Made by a program: the position numbers and the translations under genes. DNA of 17,639 bases from WLMZ01 sp039920665. Its GTDB lineage: Bacteria; Actinomycetota; Acidimicrobiia; Acidimicrobiales; Ilumatobacteraceae. The DNA is taken from NCBI GenBank assembly GCA_039920665.1, contig JBDSDH010000212.1, forward strand, positions 1-17,639, read 5' to 3'. Under the pieces are notes generated by a model. The model was not told the origin of the DNA. It saw only the letters and a program-made list of their open reading frames with translations, and made no database searches. Shown here piece by piece: positions 1 through 6,205 of this stretch; position 1 is the first letter of the stretch, and each line of letters opens with the position of its first letter.

Positions 1-113
1 ACAACCGTGACGAAGTGCACCGATGCGCCCATCTTCTCCGCGATTTCGACTGCCTGCCGAGCAGCGCTCTGCGACGTGGAGCTGCCATCGATGCCAACCA
101 GAATTCGTTCCAT
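1..113 (-). CDS. Universal stress protein (UspA family), N-terminal 37 residues only
   Basis: Reading the minus strand from the ATG at 113-111 gives a frame that stays open to the window edge. It begins MERILVGIDGSSTSQSAARQ and continues through a helix to a strand ending VHFVTV. This is the usual start of a UspA domain: a first strand ending in the conserved (V/I)G(V/I)DGS, an alpha helix, then a second hydrophobic strand. Usp proteins of this kind typically bind ATP or act in stress and dormancy responses in the cytoplasm. The ATP-binding GxxGxxxxxxxxxGS motif would lie outside the window, so nucleotide binding cannot be judged. The gene starts 9 bp after the stop of the acyl-CoA synthetase on the same strand, so the two are probably cotranscribed. 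The family call is reasonably firm although only a quarter or less of the protein is visible. Confidence 0.8.
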   Translation of the reverse strand, partial: MERILVGIDGSSTSQSAARQAVEIAEKMGASVHFVTV

Positions 114-122
114 CGCAGGAAA

Positions 123-1751
123 CTAGCCTGCCGAATTGGCGCGGTGCCCCGTTGGGTCCTCGTCGACGACATAGGCGGCTCGAAGACGGGCGCGGTAGAG
201 CTTGCCGTTGTCATGGCGGGGGAGTTCGGCGACGAACACAATTCGTCGCGGAACCTTGTAGGCGGCCACCAACTGCCGGGCGTGAGCGATCAACTCTGCA
301 GCAAGCCCATCGCTCGCGCTGAAGCGATCGTCGAGTTGGACGACTGCCATCACTTCCTCGCCCCACTCGTCGTTGGGAATGCCGATCGTGCCGACATCGG
401 CCACGGCCGGATGACTGAGCAGCGCTGCATCGATCTCAGCCGGATAGATGTTGACGCCGCCCGAGATGATCAGTTCCGCGCTGCGGCCGGTGAGGAACAG
501 GAAACCATCGCTGTCGAGGTATCCGTGATCACCGAGCGTGAAGTAGTCACCGATGTAGCTGTCGGCGGTTTTGGCGTCGTCCTTGAAATAGCGAAACCGT
601 CCGCTCGCAGGGGCCCGCATGTACACCGTCCCGATCACATCGGGCGGCAGCATCTCGCCATCGGGATCGAAGATCTTGAGCAATTCTGGATGAAACGGTC
701 GACCGACCGTGCCCGGCTTCTGGATCCACTCATCCGAGCCGACGAACGTGCCGCCACCCTCGGTGGCGGCGTAGTACTCGTACACCACTGGACCGAGCCA
801 ATCGATCAGTCGCCGCTTGACCGAAACCGGGCACGGGGCAGCACCATGGATCACGAACCGCAGCGACGACAGATCGCGCGTCGCCCGGGCCAGATCCGGC
901 AACGCGAGCAGCCGGTGGAACATCGTCGCCACCATGTGGGTGTGGGTCACCTGGTGACGTTCGATCAACTCGAGCGTCTCGGTCGCCGTCCAACCATCCA
1001 TCAGCACCACGCCACAGCCCGCGCTGAGCGGACCGGAGAGCGAGAACGCAAGTGGGGCTGCGTGATACAGCGGACCGGTGCAGAGGTGCCGATCGGTTTC
1101 GCCGTTCTGACGCGCTGCCAGACCGATCGCCATCGCCAGCGCCACGCCTGCATCGGGAAGTCCGTCGGGATCGGGCCCACCCGAACCGACCGGCGGACGA
1201 TCGACGCCTTTCGGTCGACCGGTGGTGCCCGACGTGTAGAGCATCGTCCGGCCCAGGATCGGATCGCCGATGTCGTCGCCCGATTCGATCGCGATTGCTT
1301 CGGCATATGACTCGAAGCCGGCGATGAGCTCACCATCACCGATCTGCAGTCGCACTGAGGCACTCGGCGCACTGGCGACCGCGCCGGCCAATGCGGCAGC
1401 GAACCGGACATCACCGATCACCGCCTTGGCTTCGGAGTTGTCGAGGATGTAGCCCATCTCGTCGGCGGTCAGATGCCAGTTGACGGTGGTGAGCCGCACG
1501 CCCATTCGAGTTGCAGCGGCGACGGACTCAGCGAATTCTGGACGGTTCGAACAGACGAGCGCAACGGCGTCACCCGCGCCCACTCCCCGTGCGCGCAACG
1601 CTCGGACGAGCCGGTTCGCATTCGCATTCAATTCGGCGAACGTGCGATCACCATGTCCGGACAGGATCGCCATCCGGTCCGGCGCGTGGTGCGCGTGGAA
1701 GGCGGCTGTCATGCCGTTTGCTGCGGCGCTCGACAATGTTGGAGCCGTCAT
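123..1751 (-). CDS. AMP-forming acyl-CoA synthetase (FadD-like), 542 aa
   Basis: This is a complete ANL-superfamily adenylating enzyme that would convert a carboxylic acid, ATP and CoA to acyl-CoA through an acyl-adenylate. The phosphate-binding loop YTSGTTGRPKG is at residues 172-182, the YYAATEGGG adenine/aromatic motif at about 326-334, GDHGYLDSDG with the ribose-binding Asp at 408, TGRSAELIISGGVNIYP hinge/A8 at about 421-437, and the catalytic lysine in NGKLYR at K517. All key residues are present and the length is normal. The ATG at 1751 is chosen because a strong GAGGGGG Shine-Dalgarno lies at 1763-1757, 5 nt upstream; longer in-frame starts reach into the divergent crotonase gene. The substrate cannot be read from sequence. 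FadD-type fatty acid and aromatic/steroid-side-chain ligases look alike here. The divergent crotonase and downstream Usp gene suggest a catabolic unit. Confidence 0.92.
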   Translation of the reverse strand: MTAPTLSSAAANGMTAAFHAHHAPDRMAILSGHGDRTFAELNANANRLVRALRARGVGAGDAVALVCSNRPEFAESVAAATRMGVRLTTVNWHLTADEMGYILDNSEAKAVIGDVRFAAALAGAVASAPSASVRLQIGDGELIAGFESYAEAIAIESGDDIGDPILGRTMLYTSGTTGRPKGVDRPPVGSGGPDPDGLPDAGVALAMAIGLAARQNGETDRHLCTGPLYHAAPLAFSLSGPLSAGCGVVLMDGWTATETLELIERHQVTHTHMVATMFHRLLALPDLARATRDLSSLRFVIHGAAPCPVSVKRRLIDWLGPVVYEYYAATEGGGTFVGSDEWIQKPGTVGRPFHPELLKIFDPDGEMLPPDVIGTVYMRAPASGRFRYFKDDAKTADSYIGDYFTLGDHGYLDSDGFLFLTGRSAELIISGGVNIYPAEIDAALLSHPAVADVGTIGIPNDEWGEEVMAVVQLDDRFSASDGLAAELIAHARQLVAAYKVPRRIVFVAELPRHDNGKLYRARLRAAYVVDEDPTGHRANSAG

Positions 1752-1833
1752 CGATTCCCCCTCGGATCGTCGTCGGAGGTGGAGTCTCGCATGCGGTGCG
1801 ACCTGACGACGGACTCGCTGACAGGCTGCACAG

Positions 1834-2733
1834 ATGTCGAATGTCGAGCCCGATGCCGAATCCATTCCCGCTGCCATCTCCGGCACCACTTCCGAACCCA
1901 TCGCCGAGCCGCTGATCCGGTACGAGGAACCGGCTGCCGGGGTCGCTCGGATCGTGTTGGCCCGACCTGCGCAACGCAACGCTCAGAACCGCTCGATGCT
2001 GTACCAGCTCAACGATGCGTTCGATCGAGCCGCCCAGGACGATGCGATCAAGGTGATCATCCTCGCCGCTGACGGTCCGCACTTCTCTTCCGGCCACGAC
2101 CTGCGCGACGACGCGTCGATGTCGGAGTTCATGCCGGTCAGTTGCTGGGGCGGCTTCGACCTTCCCGGAGCAGAGGGCTGGTTGGCGACGGAAGAGGAGA
2201 TCTATGTCGGACTGTGCTGGCGATGGCGCAACCTGCCCAAACCAACGCTGGCTGCGGTGCAGGGTCGCGTGATCGCCGGCGGACTGATGCTCGTCTGGCC
2301 GTGTGATCTGATCATCGCCGCCTCGGATGCCGTCTTCTCCGATCCGGTGGTTGCGTTCGGCGTGAACAGCCACGAATACTTCGTCCACCCGTGGGAGGTG
2401 GGGGCGCGCCGGGCCAAGCAGATGTTGTTCCTCGGCGACGACATGACCGCTGAGGAAGCACATCGGCTGGGGATGGTGATGGAAGTCGTCGAACCGGCCG
2501 AACTCGAGGCCCGAACCCTCGCCGTTGCCGAGCGAATCGCGATTCGACCGATGATGGGCCTCAAACTGGCCAAGATGTCGGTCAACCAGGCGCTCGATTC
2601 CCAGGGCCAGTGGTCAGCGATCCAGTCGGCGTTCAGCCTCCACCAACTCGGTCACGCCCACAATCGCGAGCGCTTCGGCATCCCGATCGACCCGAGTGGC
2701 GCGGCCGTCATCCGCAGCGATTCAGCCCGCTGA
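1834..2733 (+). CDS. Crotonase-superfamily protein (enoyl-CoA hydratase/isomerase-like), 299 aa
   Basis: The protein has a disordered N-terminus of about 25 residues and then a typical crotonase fold. There is an ARIVLARPAQRNA strand-turn near residue 38, the oxyanion-hole segment PHFSSGHDL at 82-90, KPTLAAVQGRVIAGG at about 136-150 supplying the second oxyanion NH, and the CDLIIAASDAVFSDPVV segment. Aligned by eye to rat mitochondrial enoyl-CoA hydratase, Glu144 falls on Met152 and Glu164 on Val172. Both acid/base glutamates of the classical hydratase are therefore missing. The following HEYFVHPWEVGARRAK block resembles a group of actinobacterial crotonases usually annotated as enoyl-CoA hydratase. 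The reaction may be something else, such as isomerase, hydrolase or C-C lyase. The gene is divergent from the acyl-CoA synthetase (82 bp between starts), fitting a shared control region. Its stop is 2 bp from the convergent acyltransferase stop. Confidence 0.88.
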   Translation: MSNVEPDAESIPAAISGTTSEPIAEPLIRYEEPAAGVARIVLARPAQRNAQNRSMLYQLNDAFDRAAQDDAIKVIILAADGPHFSSGHDLRDDASMSEFMPVSCWGGFDLPGAEGWLATEEEIYVGLCWRWRNLPKPTLAAVQGRVIAGGLMLVWPCDLIIAASDAVFSDPVVAFGVNSHEYFVHPWEVGARRAKQMLFLGDDMTAEEAHRLGMVMEVVEPAELEARTLAVAERIAIRPMMGLKLAKMSVNQALDSQGQWSAIQSAFSLHQLGHAHNRERFGIPIDPSGAAVIRSDSAR

Positions 2734-2735
2734 GA

Positions 2736-3671
2736 TCAGTAGCCAGGGTCGCTGGGCCAGTTCGGTTGGAAGAGGTGCCACTGATCGGGGGCGCGGCGGA
2801 TCAGGAACTCGAGTTCGGTCGCGAGCAGTTGGGTGACCCGTCCGACATCTTCACGAAGACTCCCGCGACGCTCGGCAGGCACTGGCGGGCGACAGATCGC
2901 GTGGTGGCCGTTGTGTCGGGCGGTGAAATACACGCCGACGGGCACGATCGGAGCGTCGGTACGCAGGCCGAAGATCGCTGGACCCGCAGGCAACGTCGTC
3001 TCCTCACCGAAGAACGTGACCGGGATCCCGTTCCGGTCGATATCGCGATCGCAGAGCAGACAAACGACCTGGTTCTCCTTGAGCGCCTTGGCGATCGCTG
3101 GTGCCGCTCTCGGCCCGAGCGGCACGACGGTCATGCCGAGTTTGGCGCGCAGATCGGCGAACCACTCGAACAACTCGGGCGGTTCGATCGGCTCGACGAT
3201 GACGGTCATCTGGTGACCCTGCTCGACCATCCAACGGCCGGCCCACTCCCATCCGCCGAGGTGCGGCAGCGCGAGAATCACACCGTTGCCCTGTTTCAAC
3301 GGGTCGGTCACGTGGTGATATCCCTCGCGGGTGAAGCTGCGATCGACCGTGCGGGCGGCCAAGGTCGGCAGCCGGAAGCTCTCGACGTAATAGCGAGCGT
3401 AGGAATCGAACGATTGCTGCACCGCCCGACGCAACGCGAGACGACCGAGGGACGGATCGACCCGTTTCAGATGACGCTCGATCATCGCTCGTTTGTCTCG
3501 CATTCCGGCAGCGAATGTCAGCCCCATCGCCTGCGCTGCGGCACCGGCAAACGGGCCCGGCAAGGCGCGAGCGGCGAGCGAACCGAGCTTGTAGCCATTG
3601 ACCGTCGCACTGTCGCTGAACTGTTCGCGCACGGTCTTGGCGACGGTGGAGGTCTTCGGGGCGGCACTCAC
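2736..3671 (-). CDS. patA: PatA-like phospholipid/glycolipid acyltransferase (LpxL/HtrB-type fold), 311 aa
   Basis: The protein belongs to the lysophospholipid acyltransferase family of LpxL/HtrB and mycobacterial PatA, which transfers an acyl chain from acyl-CoA or acyl-ACP to a lipid-linked sugar at the inner face of the membrane. The catalytic HX4E motif is PHLGGWEWAG with H137 and E142. The family's second block FFGEETTLPAGPA is at about 220-232, after CDRD. The N-terminal region (about 28-60) is amphipathic and probably membrane-associated. The gene starts 18 bp after the stop of the CDP-alcohol phosphatidyltransferase, the order known from Mycobacterium (pgsA1-patA-pimA). That neighbourhood is the main reason for preferring PatA over other LpxL relatives. 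However, the pimA mannosyltransferase that makes PatA's usual substrate does not follow; the gene instead meets a convergent crotonase. The acceptor lipid is therefore uncertain. Confidence 0.83.
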   Translation of the reverse strand: MSAAPKTSTVAKTVREQFSDSATVNGYKLGSLAARALPGPFAGAAAQAMGLTFAAGMRDKRAMIERHLKRVDPSLGRLALRRAVQQSFDSYARYYVESFRLPTLAARTVDRSFTREGYHHVTDPLKQGNGVILALPHLGGWEWAGRWMVEQGHQMTVIVEPIEPPELFEWFADLRAKLGMTVVPLGPRAAPAIAKALKENQVVCLLCDRDIDRNGIPVTFFGEETTLPAGPAIFGLRTDAPIVPVGVYFTARHNGHHAICRPPVPAERRGSLREDVGRVTQLLATELEFLIRRAPDQWHLFQPNWPSDPGY

Positions 3672-3689
3672 GAACTTGTTGTCGCCCGA

Positions 3690-4382
3690 CTACGGATTTG
3701 GCCGTTTGCGCGGCACACGAGTGGGCATCCGATCGGCATAGGCCTTGCGCCGGGTCTGGCGCCGCACTCGGCGGACTTCCATCTTGGCTGCCGTGCGCGG
3801 AGTGACAGCAGCCTGCTTCCAGACCTTGATGAAGCGCTGAACTGCGGTGACGGCGCACAGGGCGAGCATGATCCACAGGATCGGCAGCAGGATCACGTGG
3901 ATCAGCAAACCGAGCAGGAGCAAAATGATGCGCTCAGCGCGCTCCATCAGCCCGCCCTTGGCATCGAGGCCGAGTGATTCGGCCTTGGCACGCTGGTAGG
4001 AGATGATCAAAGAAAAGCCGAGGATGCCGAACGGCACCATTCCGAGGCGCGGATCGTCGCCATTCATGTAGTAGTAAGCAACGCCGGCGAAGATGATCGA
4101 GTCCGTCAGTCGATCGATGACAGAATCGAAAAACGCACCCCGTTGGCTGGCCTGGTTGGAGGCCTTGGCCAACGCACCATCGAGCAGATCAGGGATTGCG
4201 GCCAGGATCACCAGCGCAAATCCGAGGTAGAGATTGCCCGCTCCGATGGCAACAGCGGCACCGATCGAGATCAGCACACCGAGGATGGTGAGATGATCGG
4301 GCGACATCCCCGTCTTGCGCAACAGGGCGCCGATCGGTTTGACGGCCTGATCGATGGGAGTACGAAATTTGCCGTCGAACAT
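3690..4382 (-). CDS. pgsA: CDP-alcohol phosphatidyltransferase, probable phosphatidylinositol-phosphate synthase, 230 aa
   Basis: This integral membrane enzyme would join CDP-diacylglycerol to an alcohol, most likely 1D-myo-inositol 3-phosphate, giving PI phosphate for phosphatidylinositol. The signature D65-x2-D68-G69-x2-A72-K73-x8-G82-x3-D86-x3-D90 is complete for the metal-binding aspartates, but the usual Arg after the Ala is Lys73. Hydrophobic segments lie around 32-62, 95-130 and 150-185. The SYQRAKAESLGL and ERAERI blocks (about 129-154) match actinobacterial PIP synthases rather than PgsA for phosphatidylglycerol. The C-terminus is very basic (about 190-230). It lies immediately upstream of the PatA-like gene, as in Mycobacterium. 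A TAGCCT element 8 nt before the ATG suggests a nearly leaderless promoter. The family is certain; the inositol-phosphate substrate is inferred from context. Confidence 0.87.
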   Translation of the reverse strand: MFDGKFRTPIDQAVKPIGALLRKTGMSPDHLTILGVLISIGAAVAIGAGNLYLGFALVILAAIPDLLDGALAKASNQASQRGAFFDSVIDRLTDSIIFAGVAYYYMNGDDPRLGMVPFGILGFSLIISYQRAKAESLGLDAKGGLMERAERIILLLLGLLIHVILLPILWIMLALCAVTAVQRFIKVWKQAAVTPRTAAKMEVRRVRRQTRRKAYADRMPTRVPRKRPNP

Positions 4383-4390
4383 CGGGTTGC

Positions 4391-4396
4391 AGGCTA
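4391..4396 (-). promoter_or_regulatory. Candidate -10 element of pgsA (near-leaderless)
   Basis: TAGCCT on the minus strand fits the actinobacterial TANNNT -10 consensus and is 8 nt before the pgsA ATG. Transcription starting about 7 nt after its last T would give a leader of only about 2 nt. No Shine-Dalgarno is visible in front of the gene, which agrees with this. I see no clear -35 element. Confidence 0.4.
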
Positions 4397-4443
4397 CCCG
4401 AGGCTGTAGGTATCACGGTGCTGCACTGGTGGAACACTGTCGC

Positions 4444-4743
4444 ATGACCACTTCCTCTCCCGCTGACCTCGCCGTTGCCTTCCGCTCATTGCCCCGACGC
4501 CTCGAACAGGCGCCCAACGACGACACTCCAACCCCCGCCATCGCCGCCGCAGCAGCCGCGGTGCACGACGCAATCGTCTCCGCAGCGACGCTGCTCGGCT
4601 CGGCCGCTACCGCCGAAAGCGTCGCCGTTGCGATCGAACACCGTCATCTGCCCGACTGGGACGATGTCGACCTGACCACGTTGCAGGCCACAGCGATTCG
4701 CGCCGCCCAGGCGATCCGAGACCTCGAAGACACCGGGCGATGA
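4444..4743 (+). CDS. Small acidic helical protein of unknown function, 99 aa
   Basis: I do not recognise this protein. The frame has the strong G/C third-position bias of its neighbours, which supports real coding. The product is alanine-rich and probably all-helical: a short N-terminal helix, a linker (about 18-27), an AIAAAAAAVHDAIVSAATLL helix around 28-48, a second segment with HRHLPDWDDVD, and a C-terminal helix ending in DLEDTGR. It has no signal peptide, membrane segment, cysteine or recognisable motif. The ATG at 4444 is preferred because an earlier in-frame ATG (4354) would overlap the divergent pgsA start and add a cysteine-containing stretch with poor codon bias. It is divergent from pgsA with 61 bp between starts. 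The downstream DUF2510 gene begins about 105 bp later and has its own promoter candidate. A role cannot be inferred. Confidence 0.6.
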   Translation: MTTSSPADLAVAFRSLPRRLEQAPNDDTPTPAIAAAAAAVHDAIVSAATLLGSAATAESVAVAIEHRHLPDWDDVDLTTLQATAIRAAQAIRDLEDTGR

Positions 4744-4773
4744 CCAAATGCGGTCGGCCCAACACCCGGCGCA

Positions 4774-4797
4774 GCCGATTCAAGATCTCGGAACGGC
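4774..4797 (+). terminator. Weak hairpin, possible terminator after the 99-aa gene
   Basis: The arms GCCGATTC (4774-4781) and GAACGGC (4791-4797) pair with one bulged A around a 9-nt loop. The hairpin lies 31 nt after the upstream stop and before the next promoter candidate, a sensible place for a terminator. There is no T-run after it, so intrinsic termination is doubtful. Confidence 0.25.
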
Positions 4798-4822
4798 CGA
4801 TTTCCGACGCCACCGAGTGGCT

Positions 4823-4828
4823 TAGTAT
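4823..4828 (+). promoter_or_regulatory. Candidate leaderless -10 element before the DUF2510 gene
   Basis: TAGTAT matches TANNNT and is exactly 7 nt before an ATG at 4836, the same geometry as the two leaderless candidates at 14397 and 15220. The ATG opens only a 10-codon frame, not the DUF2510 frame, so the promoter would produce a leaderless upstream ORF. No clear -35 element is present. Confidence 0.45.
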
Positions 4829-4835
4829 CTCACCG

Positions 4836-4868
4836 ATGACTGTCGGAGGTGGCTGCCATTTCGAATAA
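4836..4868 (+). CDS. Possible leaderless 10-codon upstream ORF (MTVGGGCHFE)
   Basis: This ATG frame reads ten codons and stops at TAA 4866-4868. It overlaps the beginning of the DUF2510 reading frame, which is shifted +1 relative to it. The GGAGG at 4845-4849, which looks like a Shine-Dalgarno sequence, lies inside it. Its ATG is at the position expected for leaderless initiation from the TAGTAT element. If it is translated, ribosomes would cross the ribosome-binding site of the next gene and could couple or limit its expression. It could equally be chance, since a 10-codon frame has no statistical weight by itself. Confidence 0.3.
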   Translation: MTVGGGCHFE

Positions 4869-6147
4869 CGAACGCAAGTCCAGTTCGCATCGCGCCACGA
4901 CTGGCGCAGGTTTCGGGGCCGGCGCGTTGCATCTGGCGAGGACCAACGACGCAATCGGCGCATTCAATGGAGGTGCCGCCTCGGGGTGGTATCCGGATCC
5001 TGACGACCCGGGTGGGCTTCGTTTCTGGGATGGCCAGATCTGGAGTGAGCACCGCGCTCGACTCTCGATGCCCGCGGCTCCCAGCAGCGGCGCTGCCGTG
5101 TGCAGTTGCGGGGTGGCCGCAATCGGTCGCTGCCGAGTGTGCAGCGACGCCTATTGCCGTGCCCACATCGCAGCGATTCCGGTCGATGACCGCCCGTTCC
5201 GCAAGCGGTGGGAAGCGTGGACGTGCGGCAACTGCATCGAAGACGGTCAGCGAGAAATTCGGGCCCTCCAACTGGCTCGATGCGAGAACGTCTCGTTGCA
5301 GATGCAGCGATTGCCGAAACTGCGCAACGTGCGCACACCGAACGGCAAGCGCCCTCCGCGGGTGAGCCTGTTCCAGCACCCGCGCAAGCCCACCGAGCGC
5401 CCGCCCCGCTACGCAACGGCCTACCTGATCGAGTACGACGGCGGACCGCCCGATCCCCGATTCGAGGGCTTGGCGCTGTCGCAAGATGGTTCCACGGTGT
5501 ACAACGTGGGGCTACCCGTGACGGGCGTGCCCAAGGATCGTTTCGGACCGAAGCGCAATGTGTCCGGCTACATCGTCAAGAACGTGATCGATGTCGAGTT
5601 GCTCGACGAAGCATCTGCGCGGTCGACCAAAGATCCGTGGTTCGAGTACGCGGCCCGATCGTTCCTGCGCGTCGCTCACCACATCGGCATCAAGCCCGAC
5701 TTCAGCATCGTGTTCGAGGTGCCCGCGTTGGCACCGCCACCCGACGACCGGCGTGATGACAACGATCAGTTCGAGGGCGGTCCCGAGCGCGATGACGCTC
5801 GGTTGGATGACGACGATCGGATCGCTGCAGAGTTCGACGACGACGCCGACCAACCAAGCGAGGATGCGGGTTCAGACACGCCAGTCGATGTCGACTCGCC
5901 CCGTGAGACCGCGCACGTTGCCTCCGCCGACGACTCCGCCGCCGACTCCGATGACGACTCCGATGACGACTCCGATGCCGACTCCGATGCCGACACGGGT
6001 GACCCCCCGATGCCGAACGTGCTCGACGAGATCCAGAGCGTCGAGGTCGAACACGATCCGTCGGCGACTGTCCAGTTGCAATCGGCGATGGTCAGCCGTC
6101 AGCCCGATCCGCCGCTCAGTCCACCGCTGCCGCTGCCCCACCCGTAG
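4849..6147 (+). CDS. DUF2510 protein with cysteine/histidine zinc-type cluster and acidic tail, 432 aa
   Basis: Three parts are visible. Residues about 46-68 form a DUF2510 motif (GWYPDPDDPGGLRFWDGQIW), common in actinobacterial envelope and unknown proteins. Residues 85-129 hold a metal-site pattern, C85-x-C87-x7-C95-x2-C98-x4-C103-x2-H106 followed by C126-x2-C129, like a cross-braced zinc finger. Residues about 185-300 form an unrecognised alpha/beta domain (ATAYLIEYDGG to DFSIVFEVPA). The last 130 residues are disordered and very acidic, with DSDD/DSDA repeats, ending in a proline-rich tip. There is no signal peptide or membrane segment, so it is probably cytoplasmic. The start is unclear: the only upstream standard in-frame codon is GTG 4849, which overlaps the GGAGG that should be its ribosome-binding site. 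An ATT at 4858 has ideal spacing, and TTG 4927 is another option. The function is unknown. Confidence 0.75.
   Translation: MAAISNNERKSSSHRATTGAGFGAGALHLARTNDAIGAFNGGAASGWYPDPDDPGGLRFWDGQIWSEHRARLSMPAAPSSGAAVCSCGVAAIGRCRVCSDAYCRAHIAAIPVDDRPFRKRWEAWTCGNCIEDGQREIRALQLARCENVSLQMQRLPKLRNVRTPNGKRPPRVSLFQHPRKPTERPPRYATAYLIEYDGGPPDPRFEGLALSQDGSTVYNVGLPVTGVPKDRFGPKRNVSGYIVKNVIDVELLDEASARSTKDPWFEYAARSFLRVAHHIGIKPDFSIVFEVPALAPPPDDRRDDNDQFEGGPERDDARLDDDDRIAAEFDDDADQPSEDAGSDTPVDVDSPRETAHVASADDSAADSDDDSDDDSDADSDADTGDPPMPNVLDEIQSVEVEHDPSATVQLQSAMVSRQPDPPLSPPLPLPHP
5932..5991 (+). repeat. Tandem 12-bp coding repeat (Asp-Ser-Asp-rich)
   Basis: There are five head-to-tail 12-bp units: gactccgccgcc, gactccgatgac twice, then gactccgatgcc twice. 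They encode DSAA-(DSDD)2-(DSDA)2 in the acidic tail of the DUF2510 protein. The two identical adjacent pairs suggest recent slippage or duplication, so copy number may vary between strains. Confidence 0.9.
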
Positions 6148-6205
6148 CATCGTCCGCTCGCGCAAAAGACGACTCGAACACACGTCGAGGGACTACCTCA
6201 ACGGA

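Noticed and set aside
15..1310. Long plus-strand open frame over the acyl-CoA synthetase
   Set aside because: It lies antisense to a protein with all ANL motifs, has no recognisable domain, and its Arg/His-rich composition is typical of a shadow frame in GC-rich DNA.
2610..3977. 455-codon plus-strand frame across patA and pgsA
   Set aside because: It covers two well-supported minus-strand genes, begins inside the crotonase gene in another frame and shows no family resemblance.
4354..4443. Earlier ATG for the 99-aa protein
   Set aside because: It would overlap the divergent pgsA start region and adds 30 residues without the coding bias seen after 4444.
5932..5991. CRISPR-like tandem repeat
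   Set aside because: The 12-bp units have no spacers and lie in frame inside a coding region, so they are a protein repeat.
6173..6189. Hairpin CTCGA/TCGAG between the convergent DUF2510 and membrane-protein genes, as a terminator
   Set aside because: There are only 5 bp of stem, a 7-nt loop and no T-run on either strand, so it is too weak to call.
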